In this document: positions 1 to 7,711 of the stretch, piece after piece | Numbering within the stretch: the first letter of the stretch is position 1 | Layout of the letters: every line of letters begins with the position of its first letter | Source of the DNA: Bradyrhizobium sp. Ec3.3 | GTDB lineage: Bacteria > Pseudomonadota > Alphaproteobacteria > Rhizobiales > Xanthobacteraceae | Direction: 5' to 3' | DNA: 64,000 bases | Assembly (NCBI RefSeq): GCF_000472925.1 | Contig: NZ_AXAS01000007.1 | Coordinates: forward strand, 47,485 to 111,484 | Position numbers and translations under genes: made by a program | Notes under the pieces: generated by a model | Database searches by the model: none | The model's input: only the letters and a program-made list of their open reading frames with translations | Told to the model about the DNA's origin: nothing

Positions 1-141
1 TCCGAGGAAGGCCGCGACTACCTCTCGCTCAAGCTCGATGACCCCTCGTTCAACGCGCCGATCTACGCCAACCTGTTCGACGATGAAGACGGCGAAGGCT
101 ACACCCTCCTCTGGTCGCGGCCGCGCAAGTCCGGCGAGTAA
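1..141 (+). CDS. DUF736 family protein, C-terminal part (cut by window start)
   Basis: The window opens inside a reading frame of 46 codons ending at a TAA. The visible tail contains [20 protein letters not shown] and a final [11 protein letters not shown], which is the conserved end of the DUF736 family. DUF736 genes are found almost only on rhizobial and other proteobacterial ICEs and plasmids, close to transfer genes; their biochemical role is unknown. Position next to a qseC/qseM-like switch fits an ICE context. The 5' end lies outside the window. Confidence 0.85.
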   Translation, partial: SEEGRDYLSLKLDDPSFNAPIYANLFDDEDGEGYTLLWSRPRKSGE

Positions 142-156
142 GCCCCACAACACCTA

Positions 157-190
157 CGCCCCGCCCGATCTACTCGGGCGGGGCGTTCTT
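157..190 (+). terminator. Rho-independent terminator after the DUF736 gene
   Basis: A perfect 12-bp GC-rich stem (157-168 pairing with 174-185) with a 5-nt loop is followed by TTCTTT. It lies 16 nt behind the DUF736 stop and should end that transcript. Confidence 0.85.
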
Positions 191-525
191 TGAAGCCGAC
201 TAAAGAGATCGCTGAACGCCACCTGATGGATCCGCATTCACTTGATTACGTGAATTTCGCTTCGCGATCTTGGGGCATGCTTTGCAAAATTCTTCATCAG
301 GCAAACAAGATTGCTGTGGCTGATGCCTACTGGCTTGCAAGCTCGCACAGGGTCACCACAGTTGGATTGCGCCGACCACATTTCAACCCGCTGATGTATT
401 GTTGAGTAACGCCAAAGGCCTCGGCGAATTTTCTCCTGCGTGAAGCCTTTTCGCTTCCGCAGCCTTTTCGAAACTCTGGCCGTCCAAACTGTGATGTTTT
501 CGGCGAACTTATGCGAGCAGTCCCG
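191..525. other. Intergenic region, no supported gene
   Basis: A 71-residue open frame exists on the plus strand, but its composition is unlike a conserved protein and it has no convincing ribosome site. Nothing recognisable was seen between the terminator and the 3' end of the minus-strand regulator. Confidence 0.5.
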
Positions 526-807
526 CTATTTCTTCTTGTGACGTGGACGAGCCGGCTTGCGACCTTTGCGCAATGTCTTGTGGGAGGTTGCTCCCTTGGG
601 TGGTTGGACAAAGAACTCAGATAGATGAACACCAAGCGTTTTAGCGATCCGGTCGAGAAGATCGATTGTCGGGTTCTCCTCTTGCCGCTCTACGCCGCCC
701 AGATATGAGCGGTCAATCTCCGCATCGTAAGCCAATTGCTCCTGCGGAATACCAAGATCCACGCGGATCCGGCGCACATTCCAGGCCACAAGCGCACGAG
801 CTTTCAT
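526..807 (-). CDS. qseC: XRE-family helix-turn-helix regulator, QseC-like
   Basis: A 93-residue protein that is nearly all a Cro/CI-type HTH domain: NVRRIRVDLGIPQEQLAYDA (residues 10-29), then IDRSYLGGVERQEENPT as recognition helix and turn. The tail is lysine- and arginine-rich. In Mesorhizobium ICESym elements a small XRE repressor, QseC, is transcribed divergently from the antiactivator gene qseM and sets a bistable on/off switch for quorum-controlled transfer. Here the gene is divergent from a DUF2285-type antiactivator 103 bp away, the same arrangement. The family call is firm; the QseC name rests on context and size. A generic XRE regulator is the alternative. Confidence 0.75.
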   Translation of the reverse strand: MKARALVAWNVRRIRVDLGIPQEQLAYDAEIDRSYLGGVERQEENPTIDLLDRIAKTLGVHLSEFFVQPPKGATSHKTLRKGRKPARPRHKKK

Positions 808-868
808 GCGCCAAAGCAGCCATTGGGCCGGCCATCAAACCACTGGCTATAACCGCTCTATTACGGTA

Positions 869-894
869 AGTTCGTCAACTGAAGATAACGAACT
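869..894. promoter_or_regulatory. Inverted repeat in the qseC-qseM intergenic region, candidate operator
   Basis: AGTTCGT (869-875) and ACGAACT (888-894) form a perfect 7-bp inverted repeat with a 12-bp spacer, 16 bp before the qseM-like start. The location between divergent regulator and target suits a QseC operator, but protein binding is inferred only from position. Confidence 0.45.
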
Positions 895-910
895 CGCCGC
901 GTGAGCTGAC

Positions 911-1189
911 ATGAAAGAGCCGGCGTTAGATCCTGATGTCGCGGACGCGGCGCCGAATGAATCGGAGCTGACGTCCTATGACCAGCAGCATCTGGTGACG
1001 TATTGGCGACTCCTCGATGCCGAGGCGGATGGCGCTGATTGGAGCGAAGTTGCCAGGATCGTGTTGCACATCGATCCGGATCGCGAGCCAGGGCGCGCTC
1101 GCAATGCATTCGACAGCCATTTGGCACGCGCAAAATGGATGGCGGACCACGGCTACCGCGACTTGCTTCGTGTTGGCGCTCCAAAATAG
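911..1189 (+). CDS. qseM: Small DUF2285-like antiactivator, QseM-like
   Basis: A 92-residue acidic protein with the signature of single-domain DUF2285 proteins of ICEs: YDQQHLVTYWRLLDAEADGA, then W-x-E-V-A-R-I-V-L-H-I-D-P and a final WMADHGYRDLLR. In ICEMlSym R7A, QseM is a DUF2285 antiactivator that binds both TraR and FseA and keeps transfer off in most cells. This gene sits divergent from the XRE regulator and just upstream of an fseA-like pair, so the switch components are adjacent. Length and motif agree with the family. Function in this strain is inferred from homology and context. Confidence 0.75.
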   Translation: MKEPALDPDVADAAPNESELTSYDQQHLVTYWRLLDAEADGADWSEVARIVLHIDPDREPGRARNAFDSHLARAKWMADHGYRDLLRVGAPK

Positions 1190-1351
1190 CAAAAATTCAT
1201 CGCCTGGATTGCGCAGGGAGAAAGAACCTCTCCCGTTGATGGCGTGATCGACTATTTGCATCACGCGTGATGCACAATTTGTGGCTACCACAACAACCCC
1301 AGGATTTATAGACACTGCGCCGCAATTTCGATTTGGCGGGAGATCACAGCA

Positions 1352-2120
1352 GTGTCTAAATTCGACTGGCGCTCACCGGCGTCGTATCAGAGCGTCAAAG
1401 ATGGCGAGACGTCGGATTTCGCCTGGGAAATCCTCCGTCGCAATCCCAAGTATCAAGCTGACTATCGGAACACGGTTTCGAAACACGGGCAGGTGACTCC
1501 TGAATTTCGGAGGAGATGGGGCCTCTGCTTTCGCTCATGACCCGCAGAGGTCCTTTCATCAGCAGGCCATCTTCTGGGCGCCGGAGGCTTTACCGGCGGT
1601 GCTACCGATCGTTCGGAGCGCTTCCGGCTCGGATATCGTTGCCGCTGCGCTTGCGCTTGCCGAACCTGCATCGGACAGGATCAGAAAGGCAGCGGATGGT
1701 TGGCATGTTGTATTGCGCATTCAGGGAGCCAAACATCATCTGTGGCTGAAACAGGCCCCGCAGTTCGGTGCCACTTATGCATTCGAACTGCCGCCTGACG
1801 CGTTTGAGATCCGTGCCCATGCCGCAAATCGGTTGTTGCGTGCGATCAACGGTCGCCCGCCAGGACCTCCGTTTCATCATCTATCGGTACAACGACGTAA
1901 GCGATTGGCGCTGGCGCTGCGCGCCCTCGATGGATGCATGGATGGCGCCTCCTATCGAGCCATCGCCGAGGTGTTGTTTGGTTCAAGACGCGTCTCCGAG
2001 CGCGCCTGGAAAACCCACGACCTGCGCAGCCGAGTTATTCGCCTGGTTAAGGCGGGTTTGGCGCTGATGCGCCGCGGCTATCGTGCCTTGCTCCGTCCTG
2101 CGTCTCGCAAAAAATCGTGA
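1352..2120 (+). CDS. fseA: DUF6499-DUF2285 excision activator, FseA-like, in two frames joined by a +1 shift
   Basis: The first frame (GTG at 1352, GGGAG about 9 nt upstream, stop 1538-1540) encodes a DUF6499 domain beginning MSKFDWRSPASYQSVK with FAWEILRRNPKYQADYR. The second, open before 1540 and ending at 2120, encodes a DUF2285 domain (FHQQAIFWAPEALPAVLPIV early; LALALRALDGCMDGASYRAI late). These domains are normally one protein. A shift of +1 at about 1527-1535 joins WGLCF to AHDPQRSFHQQAIF, the expected family continuation. In Mesorhizobium ICESym the same two domains are separate ORFs fused by programmed +1 ribosomal frameshifting to give FseA, which activates rdfS. A simple one-base insertion is the alternative, but domain order, shift direction and neighbours favour FseA. 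There is no sign of other damage. Confidence 0.75.
1521..1541 (+). promoter_or_regulatory. Candidate programmed +1 frameshift site in the fseA-like gene
   Basis: The zero-frame codons are CTC TGC TTT CGC TCA TGA. Skipping one base at the TTT run gives TTC GCT CAT GAC, which restores the conserved FAHDPQR stretch. The zero-frame stop follows within three codons, as is usual for frameshift sites. Whether ribosomes shift here is inferred. Confidence 0.6.
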
Positions 2121-2156
2121 GGCGAAAATCATTGCTCAACCTGCGAGAGGAGTCCT

Positions 2157-2309
2157 TTAAAGCATGATCCGGACCCGAAGGGCCGCGTTAGCGCAAAGTG
2201 TGAAGCGGTTTTCCCTCGCGACAACCGCGGAACGCGTTTGCGTGGAGATCATGCGCAAACAATAACCTAAAGCGCGATGACGATTCATCCTAATCTCATC
2301 GCGCTTTAG
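2157..2309. repeat. Bradyrhizobium-type intergenic palindromic repeat
   Basis: The block begins AAGCATGATCCGGACCCGAA and ends in a 13-bp inverted repeat, TAAAGCGCGATGA (2268-2280) with TCATCGCGCTTTA (2296-2308), separated by 15 bp. I recognise this composite repeat as one that is widespread between genes in Bradyrhizobium chromosomes. It supports the genus assignment. No second copy was noticed in the window. The rest of 2310-2545 shows no gene. Confidence 0.8.
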
Positions 2310-2545
2310 TGCCATCGTGACCGAACCTGGGATGCAAGTCTTGGCGTGTTGCGGAGCCATCGCCGGGTGCCGCAACACGCTGCGGGTTCATTTCGCTTGC
2401 AGTAAGCAAACGTCAGCTCTGACGCCAGACTGGCTGGACTGGGTAGGTCGGCCGAGGTCAAGCCCTCGGACGCGCTGAGGTTCCCTGAAATTTAGCGAGC
2501 TCAATTGTAGAAGAGCGGCTTGTGCATTGCCTATGCGCCTGGCGC

Positions 2546-2722
2546 TCAGGAAATTCTGACGAGAGCAAGCGAGCAATCGTTCTGACCTGTGCCGAATACC
2601 TCGGCCATCTCTGTCTCAAATCTCGCAAGTGGTTCTCCATGATAGCTGAAGCGGTGTCTCAGATTGCCATCTGAAATGACGAGGTCTGCCCGAGCCGCAT
2701 GATCTTGCCCCCGCAATGTCAT
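2546..2722 (-). CDS. Small hypothetical protein downstream of the sulfotransferase, possibly truncated
   Basis: A 58-residue minus-strand frame starts 15 nt after the sulfotransferase stop. It reads as plausible coding sequence (ADLVISDGNLRHRFSYHGEP near the start, LARFETEMAEVFG after it) and then stops abruptly. Beyond the stop the frame contains several more stops. It may be the amino-terminal stub of a larger enzyme lost by deletion. I do not recognise the family, and expression would depend on the upstream sulfotransferase transcript. Confidence 0.35.
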   Translation of the reverse strand: MTLRGQDHAARADLVISDGNLRHRFSYHGEPLARFETEMAEVFGTGQNDCSLALVRIS

Positions 2723-2737
2723 CATGCTGGCACGCCT

Positions 2738-3943
2738 TCACGAATGGCCTCCCGGCAGCGCATCTCGATCGACCTTCGAAGCCGTGAGTTCCTCATTCAA
2801 CTGCGCCGCGATCGAATTTGCCATCCGCAAATTCTCTTCCTTCTTGGTCGCGGCCAGACGTTGCGCTTGCTGAAATACCGAGGGCCCGAAAGCCAACGAG
2901 GAGTTTTCCTCAGCTTGCCGACCAATACTGTCCAGCTCGGCGCCATCAGCGGGGATGTCGAATGATCTCCCTGTCTTGCCGTCCAGAAAATCCCAGCAGG
3001 TCCGAAACAAGTGGCGATAGCCTTGGGTTGCTTCCGGACCCCTATCAACGACGCCGGCTTGCCTTGCGAACTGAAGGTCCTGCTCATAACCGAGCTCAAT
3101 CAGGAGCTCCGCTCCAACCAGGTCGGTCACAACCTGCATCTCTTCGATGCTAAGGTCAGTTTGCCAAGCCTGCACTGAGCGGTCATCGACGGTTTTCTTC
3201 TCCAGGATCTTGCGATCCCCGAACGTGCTGGACCGAAGATAGTCCGTTTGCCCCATCGGCGCCGATCCCATCTCGGTCGGAGTGTAACCAAGGCCGGCAA
3301 GCACGCGCCGAATTTCCTCGTCGGGGTGCGCCACAAGCACCTCGTAATGTACCACCTGCGTCTGAGGTCGACTGCGGTACGCTGCTAGCGCGGGCAGGCC
3401 CAGAACGAGGTCGGCGAGAGAAGATGCGATTGCGGGCGTGGGCTGGCCCAACGCAATATCGGCGAGACACGATGCGATCGCGGACGGGCAACTTGCGGCC
3501 AGGAGAGGGACGCCCCACGTCGATTTCAGTGATGCGGCAATCGCGTAGGGGTTACGCATGAGAACGAGTCGCGGTGCCTCCGGATAGAGGGAATCCAAGA
3601 AGTCGAGCACCGTCCAATAGCGCGGCGTCTTGTCGATGAGGGTGCGTTTGCCTGCAGCGGCCAAATAGCGGCCATAAGCTGCATCGGCAAAAGCGCGGGT
3701 AACGATCGTTCGATCTATTCGTCCCAAGAACTCCGAGGTTGCGGTGTGAACCAGTGATGCGCCGGCTGGGTGACGGTGGTCCACTTTACCGAAGGCCTCA
3801 AGTGCCAACATGAACCAGGGCTCAGGCGGAGCCAAAATATCCGGGTGCCGCTGAAGCAAATGCGCTAGCAGCGTCGTCCCCGAGCGCGGAAGACCGAGAA
3901 GAAAGCACAGCGCAGGCGAATGGCTTACATCGTGGATCATCAT
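2738..3943 (-). CDS. Sulfotransferase family protein with internal 16-residue duplication
   Basis: The amino terminus carries the PAPS 5'-phosphosulfate-binding loop LPRSGTT (residues 18-24), followed by LLQRHPDILAPPEPWF and the 3'-phosphate region LVLMRNPYAIAASLKSTWG. These mark a cytosolic PAPS-dependent sulfotransferase of the Sulfotransfer_1/3 type. At 401 residues it is long for the family, partly from a C-terminal extension rich in charged helices and from a tandem 48-bp repeat. Rhizobial members can modify Nod factors or surface glycans, but there is no nod gene nearby, so the acceptor is unknown. It stands alone apart from the small ORF downstream. Start is the first of two adjacent ATG codons. 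Confidence 0.8.
   Translation of the reverse strand: MMIHDVSHSPALCFLLGLPRSGTTLLAHLLQRHPDILAPPEPWFMLALEAFGKVDHRHPAGASLVHTATSEFLGRIDRTIVTRAFADAAYGRYLAAAGKRTLIDKTPRYWTVLDFLDSLYPEAPRLVLMRNPYAIAASLKSTWGVPLLAASCPSAIASCLADIALGQPTPAIASSLADLVLGLPALAAYRSRPQTQVVHYEVLVAHPDEEIRRVLAGLGYTPTEMGSAPMGQTDYLRSSTFGDRKILEKKTVDDRSVQAWQTDLSIEEMQVVTDLVGAELLIELGYEQDLQFARQAGVVDRGPEATQGYRHLFRTCWDFLDGKTGRSFDIPADGAELDSIGRQAEENSSLAFGPSVFQQAQRLAATKKEENLRMANSIAAQLNEELTASKVDRDALPGGHS
3393..3488. repeat. 48-bp tandem duplication within the sulfotransferase gene
   Basis: Units 3393-3440 and 3441-3488 are similar in-frame 48-bp copies. In protein they give AIASCLADIALGQP followed by AIASSLADLVLGLP. The copies have diverged, so the event is not very recent. 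Confidence 0.75.
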
Positions 3944-4743
3944 TCAACATCCCATCCTTGGCCAGACCGAGCGTCCGTCCTGAACCCTTCGTCCGGTCGA
4001 AAGAAACATCGCCAGCAATGGCGATTCAGATGGGTTTCAACCATCCCCATCCTCAGATGACGTGCCGTTCGCGAGGATGACATCATGCCGCGACAACATC
4101 CGATGACATTGTGGTCGCGCTCTGGCTTCTTCGCTGCATGATCGCCCACCGCGCGCTTCAGATCGACGCAAGCACGGCACGTCCGATTAAGGCATTGCGT
4201 ACATAGATTGCTGGTTGTTCAGTGTTGTTGCGCACAGATTGGATCTTCTATCGCTCCCAATCGCAGCGCCTCTCGAAGACGAGCCGATCCATGTTTCGCA
4301 CGATCTGGGTGCGATGAATTCAAACCATCTAGCCAGCCACAGCACTGGACCTGCAATCGGCTGCGACCAATTCCTTGCGAGGCCAGAGATCCCGAAGCAT
4401 CGCTCAGTCGCACGGAGCTAAGCGATATAGAGAGCCTCTGAATACCTATACCGTGGTTTATTGGAAATAGGCGGCTACGCGACAGAGGAAGTCCGTCGCT
4501 TCGAGCCGACACGATGCCGTTTTCCTCGCCAGCCAAAGAGTCGCAATGGGCTGGTGTTGGCCGATGCTCGCCGCAAACGTTAGAGTTCTTCTCAGAAGCC
4601 TTGGCAAAGATGATAATCGGTCCATTTCTGTGTGCCGACCTGACCCGTATTATCCGCCACTCTTAAGATCGGCAGAAATCAATAGTTTTGATCGAACACA
4701 TTCAGAGCGTGGATTGACGCCGTATCGTTCAACGACCCCCCTC
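3944..4743. other. Intergenic region without supported genes
   Basis: About 800 bp between the sulfotransferase start and the DUF2285 remnant. Several short frames overlap on both strands with no recognisable domain or conserved motif. It probably contains the sulfotransferase promoter near 3950-4100; no clear box was identified. Confidence 0.5.
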
Positions 4744-4746
4744 TGA

Positions 4747-5108
4747 AGGAGACACGGCAATCAGTCCTGTGCGCGTTATCCAGTCAAGCTGCCGCTCGAT
4801 GCAGCTTTCGATACTGGCGCAGACGCCTTATATCGTCCGTGGCGCACCATCGCGCGCCGCGCACCTGGACCTCTGTTCATTTACCCCAGCGCCGCGAAGG
4901 TTTGAGGTTGATGCTGCGAGCCGTCGAAGGACACATCGATGCCTACCGCGCCATCGCACAATTGGTGTTCGACCTCGAACGGTTCCTCAGCGCGCCCCTA
5001 AACCCACGAACGACCCAGCTGACTATCGCTTTGCGTGACCTGTTTGGTGCTGAGGTGCGGAGATCGACGGAAAGTGCTCTGCCTGTCATCTCGCAAGGAA
5101 CGGAGTAG
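4747..5108 (+). pseudogene. DUF2285-domain gene, frameshifted remnant upstream of rdfS
   Basis: Frame 1 from 4747 reads PVKLPLDAAFDTGADALYRP and WRTIARRAPGPLF before a stop at about 4893. Another frame then continues the domain with QRREGLRLMLRAVEGHIDAY and RAIAQLVFDLERF, ending at a TAG at 5106-5108. The order matches the C-terminal DUF2285 domain (compare LALALRALDGCMDG in the fseA-like gene). The domain is split by at least one frameshift and has no start codon in frame 1, so it is most likely dead. In ICESym elements a DUF2285 antiactivator (FseM) lies upstream of rdfS; this could be its relic, or a relic of a second activator. Confidence 0.6.
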
Positions 5109-5227
5109 GGGTGCCGAAAATCATCCCCACATCTTCGGCATCCCCTTAAGTGCTTCTACTCCGCCATCATGCTCCTCGGCGCGCGATCAGACGCGCGAGC
5201 CCTCCAGATGAGCACGGAGCCCCTCGA

Positions 5228-5506
5228 ATGCCCGATCCGACCGCCGGCTTGCCGCCGCGATACTTACGAACCCCCGAAGCGGCACGCTTTCTCGGCCTGT
5301 CCGGCCGAACTTTGGAAAAGCATCGCACCTATGGCACCGGGCCGACCTATCGCAAGCTCGGTGGGCGCGTTGTTTATGCGCTTGAAGACCTAAAAGCCTG
5401 GGTGGACCGCGGAGCAAAGAAATCAACCAGCGATCCCGGCATAGGCACGGTCTTGCCTGCAAAGCGGCATCCACCCATTCCGTATGCGGGCAAGGAGCGG
5501 CGATAA
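5228..5506 (+). CDS. rdfS: AlpA/HTH_17 excisionase-like protein, RdfS-like
   Basis: A 92-residue protein with a winged-helix excisionase domain: RYLRTPEAARFLGLSGRTLE (residues 11-30), then HRTYGTGPTYRKLGGRVVYA and LEDLKAWVDRG. This is the MerR-like fold of AlpA and of recombination directionality factors. In ICESym, RdfS binds the attachment region and turns the integrase towards excision, and its gene heads the transfer operon, as here. The ATG at 5228 is preceded by CGGAG; a longer in-frame start at 5150 is possible but adds an unconserved arginine-rich leader. Its partner integrase is not in the window. Confidence 0.75.
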   Translation: MPDPTAGLPPRYLRTPEAARFLGLSGRTLEKHRTYGTGPTYRKLGGRVVYALEDLKAWVDRGAKKSTSDPGIGTVLPAKRHPPIPYAGKERR

Positions 5507-5509
5507 TCC

Positions 5510-6415
5510 ATGTCGAACGACACATGCTCTGCTCATGGGCAACGTCACTCGGAGCGCGGTCAACTCGGATCTGTTTCGCTCATTGCGCGGCGATCTCATG
5601 CCGCGCGATGCGCCAGACCTGACGGCATATCCGCTCTTCTCGCCGGCAAAGTCGAAACGGATTGTGCCGATCGATCTCCGCGCCGGGACAAGCATGATTC
5701 GTGTGGAGGCTGTGCCGGAACATGGCATGGCGCCGATTTGGGATGCGGACGTTGTGATCTGGACCGCTTTGCAGATTGTCGAGGCTCGAGAGGCCGGCTT
5801 GAAACCATCCGGATTGATGAACCCACCTCATACGAGATCCTGACCTACGTAGATCGCGGCACCAGTGTGCGCGACAGCGAACGTCAAGGCAGCACTCGAC
5901 CGGCTGCAATCAGGAACGGTCATGAACGCGATTCGCCGGACGACCGAGCTCCGCCAGTACCACTTCTCCGGATCGACAAATGGAAGGAAACGGCAGATAT
6001 GCACCGCCAAGCCTGCGGAATCGAGCTGATCTTACCGGATTGGCTCTACACGGGGGTTCTCGATGATGCGCTCGTGTTGACGATCGACCGAGCCAATTTC
6101 GATTTGACTGGCGGATTTGAACGCTGGCTCTTTCGCCCGTGCGAAAATATGGCTGCCGTCAAACGTGCGGCTGCAGCTTTGATTTCGTGCACCTCCACGC
6201 CAAGTCGGGCAGCCGATCCTCGCTCAAGCACTTTACTTACGACCTGCGCCAGTTCGTCTGTCTGCAGACTTCACCCGCGTATCGGCTTGTTATTACGCGT
6301 GACACTGACGGTGTGGCGCGATCGAACTTCGCGCCACTTCAGGTCCGTCTCCTTTGCAGAAAGGCTGCGAAGGTACGGGCGCATCTCAAAGCCGGAGGAA
6401 AGCCTGTGAATTGCA
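5510..6415 (+). pseudogene. RepA-like replication initiator, multiply frameshifted
   Basis: Pieces of one RepA-type protein common in rhizobial ICEs follow in order across changing frames: SERGQL, then DLFRSLRGDLMPRDAPDLTA and VPEHGMAPIWDADVVIWTA, then TSYEILTYVDRGTSVRD, then VKAALDRLQSGTVMNAIRRT, then DKWKETADMHRQACGIELIL, and finally CSFDFVHLHAKSGSRSSLKH. At least five frame changes are needed (near 5562, 5820, 5875, 5965 and 6150). No intact product is possible. It lies between rdfS and the DUF2840 gene, its usual place, so the transfer operon has lost this function while downstream genes stay open. Confidence 0.8.
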
Positions 6416-6740
6416 TCGTGCTATCACTAACCAGAATTTTCGTACCATCGGCGGCCGCACCTTCGTACTATCGGGAACGGAAATCACTGCCAAGGGTTTG
6501 CTGTGCGATCGCTTTCCAATCCCCTAACTCTACTAATCCAGAATCCCTCGGATTGCTTAGAACGGGTCAGATCCGTTCGTCTGCGATCGGCAAGGCAACC
6601 GCCGCGAAAATTCAGGAGCGGCGCCGGCCTCCAGCTCACGACAGCCACCCAGCTGCAGCCAACGTTATTACTGCCATTTGCCGAAAGATAAGCGCCTCTT
6701 GGCGCGGACCAGAGACGTCTGTGAACAAAGGAGCCGCTAG
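6416..6740 (+). other. Non-coding or decayed stretch in the transfer operon
   Basis: A short stretch reading NFRTIGGRTFVLSGTEITAK then GLLCDRFP, from about 6428, looks protein-like but is closed by stops on both sides. It may be the end of the RepA relic or part of another lost gene. Many ICEs of this type carry a parA gene here; no recognisable ParA motif was seen. Confidence 0.45.
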
Positions 6741-7205
6741 ATGAGCGATGTCACAACCGTTGAACTCTTGTGGGTCGAAGGGCGGTTTGAGAACCGAATT
6801 CGGTTCGGCCGGCCCGTATCGGAAAAGATCATTGACCGCCACCGCCGCGTTCTGTCATTCGCAACCGGCAGCATTTTCGCTTTCGTGCGCTGGACGTCCA
6901 ACGAGTTTGGAACCGTTCTGTCCCGCATCGACATTTTGCGCGCCGCAGCGCCGCGGCAGCGATATGCGACCGTCCCTTGGGTCAATCCCGGCGGCGAAAG
7001 TCTCATGCGATTGTCCGGATGGACAAAAGTCGAGCGCGCACTGCAATTGATCGATGCGGTGGAGGCACTTGGTATCAATCCTGCAGATGCTGCGCCAGAC
7101 TACTGGCATCACGTTCACAACCGTCTCTCTGTCAACGAGAGCCCGCGAAGCTACACCCGTGCGCGCCATCAGGCTTGGCTGCGACGCCGAAGACGGGAGC
7201 TCTGA
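6741..7205 (+). CDS. DUF2840 domain protein
   Basis: A 154-residue protein whose whole length matches DUF2840: VELLWVEGRFENRIRFGRPV near the start, VLSFATGSIFAFVRW, then GWTKVERALQLIDAVEALGI, NPADAAPDYWHHVHNRL and a basic end. This family sits directly before traF in many alphaproteobacterial ICEs, and its biochemical role is unknown. Its TGA overlaps the ATG of traF, so the two are translationally coupled. The frame is intact although the preceding repA gene is wrecked, which suggests it is still selected or was damaged less. Confidence 0.85.
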   Translation: MSDVTTVELLWVEGRFENRIRFGRPVSEKIIDRHRRVLSFATGSIFAFVRWTSNEFGTVLSRIDILRAAAPRQRYATVPWVNPGGESLMRLSGWTKVERALQLIDAVEALGINPADAAPDYWHHVHNRLSVNESPRSYTRARHQAWLRRRRREL

Positions 7206-7711
7206 TGGGACGGCTATCAATTATGCTTGCGATCTGCGGATCGGCAGCTCTGGCGCTGTGCTCGGACAGAGAGGGGCCGCCATCGTACATCTGGAACGCT
7301 TCAGACAGTGTTCCGATCGGCTTCTATCGACTGCAACCAGCGCGACAATTGACTGTCACTGAGCTCGTGGCGGTTCGGCCGCCCGAGCCACTTGCGAGCT
7401 TCCTGGACTTGAACGGTTATCTGCCGACCGGTGTTCCCATGCTCAAGCGCGTCCTGGCGCTGCCGGGACAAACTGTTTGCAGAACTGGCTTCGTCATCTC
7501 CGTCGACAACATCGAGATGGGACTGGCGCGGGAGCGCGATGCACGTGGCCGGCCGCTGCCGGTTTGGCTCGGATGCCGCCTCATAGCGTCAGATGAAGTC
7601 TTTCTCATGAACTGGCAGTCGGCGGACTCCTTTGATGGCCGCTACTTCGGGCCAATTCCAGCATCCGCCGTGATGGGACAAGCGCTCCCCGTGTGGACAA
7701 AGGGAGACTGA
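7205..7711 (+). CDS. traF: TraF, S26-family conjugation signal peptidase
   Basis: A 168-residue protein with one amino-terminal hydrophobic segment (residues 5-18) and the S26 peptidase core: WNASDSVPIGFYRLQP with the catalytic Ser in the S-V-P-x-G block, and MLKRVLALPGQTVCRTG with the catalytic Lys in L-K-R. The late segment SFDGRYFGPIPASAVMGQA is the family box near the end. TraF-type peptidases process the pilin of conjugation systems in the periplasm. The start codon overlaps the DUF2840 stop. The pilin itself (TrbC) is not in the window. Confidence 0.85.
   Translation: MGRLSIMLAICGSAALALCSDREGPPSYIWNASDSVPIGFYRLQPARQLTVTELVAVRPPEPLASFLDLNGYLPTGVPMLKRVLALPGQTVCRTGFVISVDNIEMGLARERDARGRPLPVWLGCRLIASDEVFLMNWQSADSFDGRYFGPIPASAVMGQALPVWTKGD

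Noticed and set aside
1352..2120. Treating the fseA-like gene as an ordinary pseudogene
   Set aside because: A single +1 shift with no other lesion, at the domain boundary used for programmed frameshifting in homologues, makes recoding more likely.
2738..3943. Sulfotransferase as nodulation gene noeE or nodH
   Set aside because: No nod box, nod gene or diagnostic similarity was seen; only the generic PAPS-binding motifs support a call.
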